From Gordius sp. MW1 (Eukaryota > Nematomorpha > Gordioida > Gordea > Gordiidae): DNA of 64,000 nt. The position numbers and the translations under genes are program-made. Under the pieces are notes generated by a model. The model was not told where the DNA came from. It saw only the letters and a list, made by a program, of their open reading frames with translations, and ran no database searches. Positions 9,593 through 22,414 of the stretch are shown one piece after another. Where the stretch lies: contig OZ038533.1 in the NCBI GenBank assembly GCA_964036665.1, positions 15,409,075 through 15,473,074 on the forward strand, in the 5' to 3' direction. The stretch's first letter is position 1; each line of letters opens with the position of its first letter.

Positions 9593-11934
9593 AAAATAGT
9601 AAAAGTTATTATGTTATTTATATAGATAATGAAATAATAAAGTTCTGTTTTATGTTTAAAAAATCAATATATTTCATCGGTCAGTAGCCAGCGGACGGTC
9701 AAAAAGTCAAATTATCAATGGTATTAACAAGAACATAATATTAATTTAATTTTAAAGGAAAAAATTATAATAAAAATTCCTTTTAGTTTTAAAAAAGGGC
9801 TAAATTCTGAAACTACCCGCCCGATTCGCTCGAAACTTTACCCGTAGGTGCCCAGGGCGGCCAGGGGTAAAATAGCCTTTTCAGATTCCTAAAATACCTT
9901 TTCGTTTTAAAAATATCGGACATTTCCCGGCCACACGTGCGGTGTAATATCTATAACACGTAGAAAATTTTACTAATTATTGAAACTTACGCGCGCCATC
10001 TAATAAAATACAATTCGTGTTTTAATAGTTTAATAGTAGATTGAATTTAAATTAGAAAGAACGGGCTATGATTATACCTTTGAAGGAGGTTTCGAATTTT
10101 GTGTTAGTTTCTATTTATATATTGTATCGTAAATTAGAATCTAATACCTATATTTTAACTATTACTTTTTAGGTTTTCTATGAAATTATAATCTAATTAA
10201 ATGAAATATATTAACCCAATAAAAAAATATATATGCATTTATAAGGTTAAAAATATATATTACATAGTTGGCTGTCTGTTAGACCATCTATAATAAATTT
10301 TTAGGTTATATATAAAATTTGGCCAATGGTCATTTTTTTTCATTGGTCAGTACCAACAGATACTCTATAAGTCAATGATAGCCAAAAAAAACGGAAAAAA
10401 AAATTTTGATGCTCACTTTGGCCAATGGTCATTTTTTTCCATTGGTCAACAACCAACGGACGGCCAAAAAGTCATACTATCAATGGTATTAACAGGAACA
10501 ATCATAAGAGTCAAAAAAACGGAAAAAAAATTTCGATTCACAATTTGGCCAATGGTCATTTTTTTCCATTGGTCAGCAGCCAGGACACGGTAAAAGCGGA
10601 TATAAATTCATAAGAGTCAAAAAAAACGAAAAAAAAAATTTCGAATCACATTTTGGCCAATGGTCATTTTTTTCCATTGGTCAGCGCGAGGACACGGTAA
10701 AAGTGGATATAAATTCATAATAGTCAAATAAAAACTAAAAAAAAATTTTCGAATCACATTTTGGCCAATGGTCATTTTTTTCCATTGGTCAGCAGCCAGG
10801 ACACGGTAAAAGTGGATATAAATTCATAATAGTCAAAAAAAACGAAAAAAAAATTTTCGAATCACAGTTTGGCCAATGGTCATTTTTTTCCATTGGTCAG
10901 CAGCCAACGGACGGCCAAAATGTCACAATAGCAATGGTAATAACAGGAACAATCATAATAGTCAAAAAAAAAACGAAAAAATTAATTTCGATACACATTT
11001 TGGCCTATGTCATTTTTTTCCATTGGTCAGCAGCCAGCGGACGGCCAAAAAGTCTTATTATCAATGGTAGTAACAAGAACAATCATAAGAGTCAAAAAAA
11101 ACTCCGGGATTCGAACCCACAAACTAGTTAAATTAATTAAAATTAAAAGTAAACAGCGTGAGAAGACATTCGATGCGTGACAAGACATTCGGTGCAAGAC
11201 ACCGGAGAGCGTGACAATATATAGATAATGAAACATAGACCCTTGTAGGGGAGGGCATAGGGTAATTATCAATGTTAACTAATTCAAAAACGAAAAAAAA
11301 ATTTAGATTTATACTTTGGCCAATGGTCATTTTTTTCATTGGTCAGTAGCCAGCGGACGGCCAAAAGGTCACATTATCAATGGTATTAACAAGAACAATA
11401 TATTAATTTAATTAAAAAATAAATAAAAATTTTGCCCTCTCCGGGATTCGAACCCACATTAGTAAAGGCATATGGTTTGGTAAAGGGCACAGGGACCCAT
11501 ATCAGTAAAGGCATAGGCTTTGGTAAGGGGCACAGGGACCCATATCAGTAGAGGCGTAGGCCCTTGTAGGAAAGGGCATAGGGTAATTATCAATGTTAAC
11601 CTATTCAAAGACGAAAAAATACCATAAGTTGCATATAGCAATTAAAAATTTCGCTTTATTTGGCCAATGGTCATTTTTTTTATTGGTCAGTAGCCATCGG
11701 ATGGTCAAAAATTCATATTATCAATGGTATTAACAAGAACAAAATATTAATTTAATTTAAAAAAATTTAAAAAAAAATTCGTCCTCTCTCTGGCTTGAAC
11801 CCGGGATATCCAGGTCACAAAGCTGGCGCCAATAACTTGGTGGACGGACAACGGACAACAGAAAACGAGCCCATAAATTGCATAGCAATTAATAAAAGCT
11901 GATCAGAATGAAAGCTAATAAATCATTTTTTAAT

Positions 11935-12035
11935 ATCCCATTGAGGGTTAAGGTTCAAGGTAGTGTTTTAAGTCAGCGTTTTAGGTTAGGATTAGATGCA
12001 CATCAAATTCCCTCCCCATTTGAGATTTAAAAATA
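11935..12035. repeat. Dispersed repeat shared with 62.75 kb
   Basis: About 100 bp (GGGTTAAGGTTCAAGGTAGTG ... GATGCACATCAAATTCCC in part) that is the reverse complement of 62740-62830. The 62.75-kb copy has three CCCTAA-like steps where this one has a shorter TTAGGTTAGG. Confidence 0.7.
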
Positions 12036-13340
12036 AGATCTAATAATTCGATTTATTAATAAGATATCTAAAAATAGTACAGATATCCAAAAATGGTATA
12101 AATTTTTCCATTGGTCAGCAACCAGGACACGGTAAAAGTGGATTTAAATTCATAATAGTCAAAAAAAACGAAAAAAATAATTGCGATTCCCATTTTGGCC
12201 AATGGTCATTTTTTTTCCATTGGTCAGCAGCCAACGGACTGCCTAAAAGCCATATTATCAATGGTATTAACAAGAACAATCATAATAGTCAAAAAATACG
12301 AAAAAAATAATTTCGATACACATTTTGGCCAATGGTCATTTTTTCCATTGGTCAGCAGCCAGCGGACAGCCAAAAAATCTTATCAACGGTATTAACAAGA
12401 ACAATATATAAATTTAAACAAAAAAATAAAAATAAGATTTGGCCTCTCCGGGACTCGAACCCACATCAGGAGAGGCATAGGCTTTTGTGGGGGGGGGGGG
12501 CCTAGGGACCCATATCAGTAGAGGCATAGGCTCTACTAGGGAGGGCATAGGGTAATTGTCAATGTTAGTCAAAAAAAAAACAAAAAAAATATATTTCGAA
12601 TCATACTTTGGCCAGTGGTCATTTCATTCCATTGGTTAGCAGGCAACGGACGGCCAAAAAGTCATAATAGCAATGGTAGTAACAGCAACAATCATAATAG
12701 TCAAAAAAAAACGAAAAAAAAACTTGGATTCACATTTTGGCCAATGGTCATTTTTTCATTAGTCAGCACCCAACGGACGGCCAAAAAGTCTTATCATCAA
12801 TGGTAGTAACAAGAACAATCATAAGAGTCAAAAAAGACTCCGGTATTCGAACCCAAAAACTAGTTAAATTAACAAATATTAAAAGTAAACAAAACAAGAC
12901 ATTCAGTGCGTGACAAGACATTCGGTGTAGCACAAGACATTCGGTGTAGCACGCCGAATAGGCGGACAAACAAAATGGAAAGTGAGCCCATAAATTGCAT
13001 AGCAATTAAAATGGAAAGCGAGCCCATAAATTGCATAGCATTTAATTAAATAGGGGCACAGGGACCCATATCAGTAGATGCATAGGCCCTTGTAGTGGAG
13101 AGCATAGGGTAATTATCAAGGTTAACCTATTCAAAAACGAAAAAAAAATTCGATTTATTTGGCCAATGGTCATTTTTTTCAATGGTCAGTAGCCTGCGGA
13201 CGGTCAAAAAGTCATATTATCAATGGTATTAACAAGAACAAAATATTAATTTAATTAAATATATACATTGGAGGGTAAACGGACGGACATCAACGGACAA
13301 CCAAAAACGAGCCCATAAATTGCATAGCAATTAATATATA

Positions 13341-13940
13341 TATATGTATGTATATTTGTCAAACTTATAATTGTGTCTTCACCATATCGGTAAAATGATA
13401 TTAGATCGAGGGTTAGATGCCCGCGTATTAGTAATCGTAATAGCGCAAATGTTTTCATGAATTTTAGGGTGTTTATATATGGTAGTTTGTATTCCGCGTC
13501 GGAATCGCGCACAAATAGTGAATTATAAGGGCTCAGAGTATCATTTATACAATGATGGATTTTCATGAGCCTTATTTTTTCTGATCACAAGTCTATAAAA
13601 AAATTGGTAGCAATAATATGTTTATTAATATTTAAATTAAATTAGCATACTTGTTTTTATTATTGATTCTTGTTTTTTTTTCGTTTTCCAATAACACTCA
13701 TTAAAAAATACTTAGTTTCAAATAATAACCTGAATTATATAAATAAGCCGTATAACATTGTAAATTTAAAAGTTATTTTATTACTAAGGTGAGGTCAAAA
13801 GGGTTGTAAAAATACTAGCGCTTCATTCATTTATTTCAAATCAATTGTAAAAAAATTGAAAGAATTAATACCTTTAGCCTTTTATTTATCCAATGGTAAT
13901 TTCAGTTAGGGCCGTCCTAGCTTGACATGAGCCTGAAGCA
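13341..13940. other. No gene recognised; one open frame of unknown meaning
   Basis: 13375-13566 is open on the minus strand and less AT-rich than its surroundings, with a mixed amino-acid composition, but I recognise no family and its ends run into SINE sequence. The remainder is AT-rich. Confidence 0.4.
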
Positions 13941-13941
13941 G

Positions 13942-14176
13942 GCGCGTAGCCAGGATTTTCTTTAAGGGGGGGGGGCAAATATCCGAATTTTTTTTGTAAC
14001 ATTTTGATTTTAACATCAAAATTATAAAATCTGGTATAAAACATAATTAAAATCATTATAAATAATTAACTTGGTCAGTTACGTTGCACAAATATAAAAT
14101 ATAAATTTTAAGTCGTTTTTTTCGGAAGGGGAATTTCCCGTTCCCCCCCCCCCCCCCCCTTTGGCTACACCACTGG
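13942..14176. mobile_element. GC-rich MITE copy, long form
   Basis: Left end GCGTAGCCAGG with a G run, right end a C run and TTTGGCTACACCACTGG: the same family as 59066-59218, with a longer AT-rich middle. Confidence 0.65.
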
Positions 14177-14204
14177 CCTTAAGTGTCTTTTATTATTTTA
14201 TTTT

Positions 14205-15290
14205 GGATGTTATTTAAATGTACAGTAATAAATTAAAAAATGCTCAGTATTTTATTAAAGTGCCCAGTTAAAAATTAAAAATTGCCTAGTAAATTAACTT
14301 TAAAATGCTCAGCTTTAAATTAATAATGCTCAGTATTTTTGCTAAAATTCTCAGTAATATAAATTCATAATATATGACATTAATTTATTTTGCGCTTATA
14401 TTTTATAAATAATATTTTAATTAGTATGCAAATTTTTTTAAATAAATTAAGAACTTTTCCCTTCTCCCTTTTTTGTCCCGTTGGTTCGGCACCCACCCCC
14501 CCCCCCCCCTTCCCTTATTTTTTACACTCTCTCTCACCAGGGGGGATGGGGGAGGTGATTTGCCCCTCTCCCCTTTTTTACCTTCTTTCTCACCCGGGTG
14601 GCCCCCCCCCCCTTTTCACCAGAAGGGGGGGGGGCCGGGTGAGAAAGTGGCCTAATAATAAGGCGGGGGCAGATCACCCCCCCCCCCCCCCCCCCCCCGG
14701 ATGGGAAAGAGGGTAAAAAATTCGAGGAGAGGTGAAAAGGGGGGGGGGGCAAATCAACCTCCCCCTGGTGGGAAAGAGGGTAAAAATAAGGGAGGGGGGA
14801 ACCAACGGGACAAAAAAGGGAGGGGGCAAAGTTCTCAATTTATTTATGATATAATCTAGCTAACCAATTTTCATTTAAAGAATTTATTTAGCTCTACAAA
14901 CAATAAATTTGACAACTGTCACCAAAACAGATAAAATTAATTCTATCCTTTTTCTTAGTCGAACTTTTAAGGTCGACTAAACAAAACCCATGTCTTTTTA
15001 CCACATAGATAACACTCAGGACATCTATGAATTGACATTGCTGGTTCAAATCTCGCCTTAATATTAATTTTATTTTAAAATTAAATTTCAGTTACTGAGC
15101 AAAAATTTACTGAATAACATAGAAATAATAACTGAACAAATGAATTAATTACTGAGCAAATAATTAAATTACTGAACATTAAATTATTTACTGAGCAATT
15201 TAATCTTTTACTGATCATTTAATTATTCTACTGAGCAATTGATTATTCTACTGAGCAAAAAGTGAATTAAATACTGAGCACAATAATTTG
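14205..15290. mobile_element. TACTGAGCA element, copy A (non-coding)
   Basis: A 1.1-kb non-coding repeat. Both flanks carry many copies of TACTGAGCA or its complement TGCTCAGTA spaced by AT-rich sequence. The centre (about 14490-14830) is made of units such as ACCCTCTTTCTCACC followed by G runs and TTTGCCCCC, with inverted arms. A second copy lies in opposite orientation at 43467-44807 with matching ends (GGATGTTATTTAAATG and CACAATAATTTG). Its segment around 14955-15000 contains GGTCGACTAAACAAAACCC, which resembles the MITE at 34231. A partial third copy is at 18343-18506. Confidence 0.75.
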
Positions 15291-15292
15291 TT

Positions 15293-15745
15293 GTCACCTG
15301 TTTCACATTAAACAGGTGAAAAAATATTATTTTCGAGTTTAAAACTTGTGTTAGTCATATAATGAACCAATTTCCAAAAAAAAATATTCATTTCAATAGA
15401 TATTAAAGATTTTGGAATTTGTCACCTGTTTCACATTGGCAGGTAAAAAAATATTATTTTCGAGTTTAAAACTTGTGTTAGTCATATTATGAACCAATTT
15501 CCAAAAAAAAATATTCACTTCAATGGATATTAAAGATTTTGGAATTTGTCACCTGATTCACATTGAACAGGTGAAAAAATATTATTTTCGAGTTTAAAAC
15601 TTGTGTTAGTCATATAATGAACCAATTTCCAAAAAAAAATATTTATTTCAATGGGTATTAAAGATTTTGGAATTTGTCACCTGTTTCACATTGAACAGGT
15701 GAAAAAATATTGTTTTCGAGTTTATAACTTGTGTTAGTTATATAA
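15293..15745. repeat. 128-bp tandem repeat, about 3.5 units
   Basis: Units start near 15293, 15420, 15548 and 15676. Each begins with the inverted repeat TCACCTGTT-TCACATT-GAACAGGTGA, followed by an AT-rich body with TTTCGAGTTTAAAACTTG. The units are very similar. The array ends exactly where the retroelement frame begins, so it may be that element's 5' region. Confidence 0.85.
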
Positions 15746-16912
15746 TGAACCCGACTTCTCAATTTTTATTTTGCCCAAGTCCGGCCCGAGCTCGAAAGAC
15801 TTTTTTTATGATTAAATTTTTTTTAAACTTCTCCAAAATTCAGCACTGTTTTAGATCAGCTGCCGCTTTTTTACACACAGATATTTTAAGCGTATATGAA
15901 TCTACAATTAAAGATCTCCTTGAAAAAATTTTTAATCTACCTTTTGATAATACTAGCTGGCTGCAGGCCACCCTTCCAACCAAATTTGGGGGCTTAAGAA
16001 AGGTCCCCACCACTATTTCCTTTGTGGCTTTTCTCTCGTCCTTTAAATCTGTGAAGGATCTTGTTTTTGAATTAACCTTTCAATAATCAATTAATTTTTT
16101 AACGGAATTGGCCATATTGTCTTGGCATGAGAACGTCATACCAGGAACCAGCCTTCCAGAGTCGGCCAAACAACGAGATTGGGATGCCAGTATAGTATCG
16201 CGCTTCGTCGCTTACCTACTTTCGAGTTGTGATACTGTAAAGCATTTTAATCTCAGGTCACTTAGGGTCGACTCTGGTCACGAATGGCTTGAATGTATCC
16301 CATAAACACTCAGGACTTTTTTTTCAAATCCAGAAGTTACGTATGTAAGCTCTCCGCCTAGGTATTAAAGGTACCATAGGATATCCCTGCAATAAGGAAA
16401 TATATATCTGGGCTCATCACCCACTTCATTGCAAGTTAAACAATATCGCTTTATCCGACAACAAAAGATAAACCTTTTAATTCAATCGGCTTTAAAAAAG
16501 GCCGGCACTCCTTCCATCCTTGAACCATCCGATACTTCTTTAGAAGGTAGAATGCGTATCGACGGAGCTTCTATGATCCCCTGGGAGGATGGTAAGTTCC
16601 TAGCATGGGACTTTACCTGCATCGATATCTTTGCGCCAACTAATAATAATTATAATCCGCTTTCTTGTGCCGAAGATAGTAAAACACTCAAATACCGAGA
16701 CATTGCTCATTCTAAGATTTTTATTCCAATAGTAGCTTCCTGTTCGGCTACTTTTGGCAAAAAAGCATTAGCTTTTTTTATATCGATAGGAAACAGATCG
16801 CTAAATACTCACTCAGCTTTATTTAACGCCAATAAATCGGCATTTTGATAGCTAAATATAATTACAAATCTTTACCTGACACATGGCCCGTATTGGCTAT
16901 TGACGAATGTGA
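15745..16912 (+). pseudogene. Retroelement ORF remnant with endonuclease-like C-terminus
   Basis: Three consecutive open pieces (15745-16086, 16108-16305, 16429-16848) form a decayed C-terminal part of a retroelement protein common in invertebrates. The first has WLQATLPTKFGGLRK, matching the family's WRQATLP..GGLG motif downstream of RT. The last has a RIDGASMIPWEDGKFLAWDFT block, matching RPDG.TLIPW..G..L.WDVT; the spaced D, D and surrounding residues look like a restriction-enzyme-like nuclease core. No RT domain is left here. The pieces are separated by stops, so it is dead. The exact clade is unclear. Confidence 0.65.
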
Positions 16913-17028
16913 TGAATAATTTTTTTTATGTATAGTATTATTTTAAGCTCGTTTATTTTATATTTTTTATCGAATAAAAGCATTTTAACATTTAATAAAT
17001 TTATGAATAGATGTATGTGAGTATGGAT

Positions 17029-18027
17029 CATACATACATACATACATACATACATACATACATACATACATACATACATACATACATACATACATACATA
17101 CATACATACATACATACATACATACATACATACATACATACATACATACATACATACATACATACATACATACATACATACATACATACATACATACATA
17201 CATACATACATACATACATACATACATACATACATACATACATACATACATACATACATACATACATACATACATACATACATACATACATACATACATA
17301 CATACATACATACATACATACATACATACATACATACATACATACATACATACATACATACATACATACATACATACATACATACATACATACATACATA
17401 CATACATACATACATACATACATACATACATACATACATACATACATACATACATACATACATACATACATACATACATACATACATACATACATACATA
17501 CATACATACATACATACATACATACATACATACATACATACATACATACATACATACATACATACATACATACATACATACATACATACATACATACATA
17601 CATACATACATACATACATACATACATACATACATACATACATACATACATACATACATACATACATACATACATACATACATACATACATACATACATA
17701 CATACATACATACATACATACATACATACATACATACATACATACATACATACATACATACATACATACATACATACATACATACATACATACATACATA
17801 CATACATACATACATACATACATACATACATACATACATACATACATACATACATACATACATACATACATACATACATACATACATACATACATACATA
17901 CATACATACATACATACATACATACATACATACATACATACATACATACATACATACATACATACATACATACATACATACATACATACATACATACATA
18001 CATACATACATACATACATACATACAT
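17029..18027. repeat. (CATA)n microsatellite, about 1 kb
   Basis: An uninterrupted run of the tetranucleotide CATA (TATG on the other strand) of about 999 bp, some 250 units, with no visible substitution. All frames across it are open, giving spurious repetitive ORFs on both strands. Confidence 0.98.
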
Positions 18028-18342
18028 TTCATCTGTATATATGCTTATCTCTCCGAAGAGAGCCGACTGTCGGACGATTTCAGGATATTGGACTCCAACA
18101 TTGGATGGCTGGACAATTCGAGTTGTATTTAAAGCATAAATATTGAGAAGTATTTTTGTTTGTGATGGTCGTTTGCGTTTCTTGGGAATACAATTACCCA
18201 TACTTAAAATCTAGAAAAATATATTTTTATATAAAAAATTTATAGATTTTAATATCTATGATGATTTATATTTAATATAAATTACTTGTTCAATTGATAA
18301 TTAATAGAATTTGTTGGTATTTAATAATACAACTATCATTTT
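18028..18342. other. No gene recognised
   Basis: The first 150 bp are less AT-rich but open in no credible frame; the rest is AT-rich. Confidence 0.5.
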
Positions 18343-18506
18343 ATATTACTGAGAATTTTGGCAAAATTACTGAGCATTATTAATTTGAGCATTTTAAAGT
18401 TAATTTACTGAGCAATTTTGAATTTTTAACTGGGCTCTTTAAAAAAATACTGACCGCATTTTACTGAGTATTTTTTAATTTATTACTGTGCATTTAAATA
18501 ACAATT
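18343..18506. repeat. TACTGAGCA element, terminal fragment
   Basis: About 165 bp matching the end of copy B (44620-44807): repeated TACTGAGCA steps, AACTGGGC, then TGTGCATTTAAATAACA. Confidence 0.7.
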
Positions 18507-20424
18507 AAACGAAGCTTAAGTGAATTATGTTGCGTTGAGAACCTAAAACAAATTATTTAAGTTAAAATGAATTGAGTTAAGGTGGTCAACCAGCCCAAAA
18601 ATTACAATGTTAACAGAACTAATTTTCACTGTACATAGCCGGGGTCAGAAAAAAATGTTAGCATGGTAAGAATTTATTTTTGGGCTATTATTCAGCTAAA
18701 TGCTTAGTTATCCGTTAAAAAGCAAGTTGGACAAGCTACGAAAAAAATTAGTTGAATTTAAAAAGTCTATCAATTTTAACATATTGGTGTCACAAATATT
18801 AAATGCAAACAGCTGTCATATTTTATTCTTAGTCAATTATTTAGCCAGATTGGCAGTTCTCCATTATAATGCAACAAGTCGAACAAGTTTTAAAAACCAT
18901 CGGTTGAGATTAGCATAGGCAGTCAGTTGAGGCCCAGAAATAAAAATAATTTTGGGTTTGGGCTCGCGCTGGGGTTCGAAAACTAAAAGCCATCAAGCGG
19001 CTTATATATTTTTTATTCGGAGACAAAAAAAAATTTAAAATTGTAAGTTTGCATTATAATGTTAAGATACACAGGAGAGGAGCAGGTAAGGGACAAGACA
19101 GGCAGAAATTTAGAAATATTCGTAGTTTAGATTAGTTACGATAATAATAATCAATTGAGTCTCAATTTATTATTTTTTTGTCGGGGGACAAACATTTAGT
19201 CAGATTAGTAGTTCTTCATTATAAATCAAGTTGAGCATCCTTCAAAAAGAATTATTTACATGTACAAATAAACAATTGGCCTCGGGGCGGTGTCAGACAA
19301 ATGAAATGCAAACAGCGACCATTATATGTTTTGGGGCATTTTTTTAGCCAGAACTCATAGTTTTCTAATTAGTCCCAAAGGTGAGTGATTGAATATTTTG
19401 TGAAACGTTGATCTTTTTTATACTAACTTCTATCGGAAAGGGTCAAGTATAATAAATTATAATGATAAAAATGATGTTTCTTCTTCTAGGACATTACAGA
19501 TTTATAACAACAAATTAGAATGAACGTGCTAAAGGTATTGCAAAAACAATATTAAAATCTTCGCTATTAATGCATATAGTTTTCAGAGTTTAAAGAACTC
19601 GATTTTTATATAAAAAAGTTGGGCTTACATTTTTTTGTGGAATGTGAATAAACTTTCTTCGCGATAATTATTATTATAAGCTATGAATGCTCAACAATGC
19701 TAAAATTGCAAGATTTTATAAATAAGTACATATACATAGTACGTCACTAGCTTTTAATTTTTAAGCTCCTTTAAAAATTGGTTTTCTAAACGTTGCAAAT
19801 TTGCGTCACTAACTCGTAAATCTTCATACTTCTAATAAAATTAGTTATAAAATGAGTTTTTTTGGTAAGTTGTATTTCGTGGCAAACCCTAACTTTCCAT
19901 TGTTCCAGTTTTTTTTACCTCAAAACAATTATTCCCATTCTTTTATTCTAGCTTAACAGTAGCCTTTAACATCATATCAAGTGTTAATAACACTCTTTTT
20001 AAACAGAATATCCATTAGATGAAGGAACCTTTAAAGTCGAATGTTACACCCTAAAATATGTAGACTTTTGTTACAAAAATTAACGTTTGATTATATCAAG
20101 CTCTATCTATTTCAGTAGTATTTTATCCATTCATATTCTGTATTTTTATTGCATTTTGGGATGCCCACTTTTTTGCAGCCTGCCTTCGAGGAGGTGACAC
20201 AAATTGTTTGAATACCCGTCAAAGTAGCAGAATGATGAAAAAGTAGCAGAAAAATATTTTTTTAGATATAATTAAGATATTAGAATAAAACACAAATGGG
20301 GAGGAAATTTCTGATGTATTCTTAAATATAACCCTAACCCTAACTAGGTTAAAACTTAAATTCTATGGTAAGTCCTGACCAATCTTGATGAATTCTGACC
20401 AATTTTTCTGCTACTGGACGACTC
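18507..20424. other. No gene recognised; degenerate repeats
   Basis: AT-rich. A block like TTTAGCCAGATTGGCAGTTC appears three times in decayed form between 18840 and 19370. 20290-20345 has a short CCCTAACCCTAA tract. No frame is convincing. Confidence 0.5.
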
Positions 20425-22008
20425 ATGATGTTGAAATTATGCATAGAAGGTCAAATGATTAATGTGGTGTCCTGATATGCTCCGCAAACAATATGCACAG
20501 ATGAAGAAAAAGAGGGCTTTCGGGAAGAATAAGACGAAACGCTGCACATGATACCCAGAGCCGAGATATTTATAATTGGAGCGGATATGAATGGTCACGT
20601 AGGCAAAACAAGAAAAGGATTTGAACGGTACCATGGTGGAAATGGATACGGGGCGAGAAACGATAAAGACGACGAATATTGAAAATACCCGTAGCATTTA
20701 ATTTGGCTATCATGAATACCTTTTTCAAAAAGAATGTAATAACGTTCAAAAAAGGGAATCGGTCTTTGCAGATTGACTTCCTCTTAATATCAAGAAAGAA
20801 TTAAAGAATGTACGCGATTGTAAGGTTATACCAGGTGAGGCTATTGCAGCCAAGCATAGACTTGTTGTGATGGATTATACCATCTCCAAGGCGAAAACAC
20901 AAAAGTCGAAAAGATTCAATGGGAACATTAAATGGTTCCGGCTACTAAAATTGAAAGATATTTACAATGATCAAATAATTGAACGGCTGAAAATAGATGA
21001 TCAGCAGAATGCTAACGATATGTGGAATAACATAGCTAACACGTTAAGATCAGTAGCGAGATGTGTTCTCAGAGGTAAATCAGGTGTACAAAAGGATAAG
21101 GAGACATGGTGATGGAACGAAGACGTGCAACGCCTAATCAAGTTGAAAAGAAGGCTTTACAAATTATGGTCAGACAACAGAAGTGAAAAAACATGATTGG
21201 CATGTGTGAAAGCTAAAAATGAGGCAAAACGTTGTGTAGCTAAGGCTAAAACAGAGATCTACGAGAATTTGAATGCCAAGTTAACTAGTAAAGAAGGGGA
21301 AAGAATGATCCACAAAATCGCAAATACCAGGGCAAGGGACTCAAAAAATGTAGTAAACGAGAAAACCATAAATAGCAAGTAGGGCATCACTATAAATCTG
21401 GACCATTAAATCATACATCGTTGGGAAGAATACTATAAAGAATTATTAAACAGTGAAAATGGGTTTTCGAACCACTGCTAACGCAAGAACTATGAATATG
21501 ACCCAGAGTTAGAAGTGACAGAAGAAGAGGTTGACCAGGTGCTTAAAAAGATGACCATGGGTAGAGCGGTGGGACCTGATAATATAACTAGGGAAGGTTT
21601 CAAAATGCTAAGACCCTTAGGTGTACATTTACTTGCAAAGCTGTGTAACAAAATACTTGCACGTGGTATGATGCCTGATGAGTGGAGGGAAAGCTATGTT
21701 ATACCAATTTATAAAATGAAGGGAGATGTAATCACGTAATGAAGGTGTGGGAAAGGTTATTTAAGCTAGACTCCAAAAAATAATCTCAATAGATTAACGA
21801 CAATTCGGGTTCATGCCTGGAAAGTCAAATTCAGATGCAATACATGTTTTTAGGCGACTTTTGGAATTATATAAGAAAAAACAAAAGGATCTTTATATGT
21901 GTTTTTGAGGAAGCTTGATAAAGTGCCAAAACAGTTGATATGGGATAGCCTGAGTTCCAATGGTGTACCCGACGCCATAAAAACGTAAAAACCAAAGTTC
22001 AGACATCC

Positions 22009-22414
22009 TAATAAATCCTCGTAATAATAGTATTTATTGATTTGTGATTATGATTTGTTATTATGAATCTAAACTACCGAATACTCTAATTTATTTCGAC
22101 TGAAAAATCCGCGATAAAATATATACGCTTTAAAACATCCGCGATACATTTTTCTGGTTATAATATTCACTAAAAATGCAAAGAATAATAATTAATGGTG
22201 AGGTAATATATTAATACGCGATAAGATGGTAATAATATAAACGATCTATTTATATCGTAAAGATATTAACAATCATGACTCATCAGTTAGCCTAACTACG
22301 CGTAAAGTAAAATTGATCGTATGGTGAATGAATATAATTTGTGGATAACAACCGGGAGGAGTACAAGGGGTAATAATAAAAAAACGTTAATAAGAGAAAG
22401 GGTGGAACACCACA
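22009..22414 (-). repeat. 3' LTR of the small LTR element
   Basis: Forward ends TAATAAATCC and GAACACCACA; on the minus strand it starts TGTGGTG. The same sequence recurs at 23247-23656. Confidence 0.88.

Larger units (their letters stand above)
9385..13265 (-). repeat. Mosaic of CCAATGG hairpin repeats and SINE pieces
   Basis: About 17 units of roughly 100-130 bp. Each has an imperfect hairpin GGCCAATGGTC-ATTTTTTT-CCATTGGTCAG, then GCAGCCAGCGGACGGCC, a TATCAATGGTATTAACAAG block and a spacer with AAAAACGAAAAAAAA. Hairpins start near 9391, 10320, 10417, 10547, 10654, 10763, 10870, 11001, 11318, 11661, 12195, 12324, 12609, 12737 and 13159. Interspersed are tRNA-like B-box segments on the minus strand, copies of GGGCACAGGGACCCATATCAG, of GACAAGACATTCGGTG and of GCCCATAAATTGCATAGCAA. 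No coding potential is credible. Confidence 0.85.

Noticed and set aside
10320..12830. Regularly spaced hairpin repeats that could suggest a CRISPR-like array
   Set aside because: The spacers are similar to each other, the genome is clearly eukaryotic, there are no cas genes, and SINE pieces interrupt the array.
13905..14840. Proline/glycine-rich open frames over C and G runs, here and at 43913-44405
   Set aside because: Homopolymer runs give P/G strings; both places are the centre of the non-coding TACTGAGCA element.
16897..18201. Long open frames on both strands over the CATA tract (up to 434 codons)
   Set aside because: A 4-base repeat without stops is open in every frame; the peptides are pure MYVC or IHTY repeats with no independent evidence.
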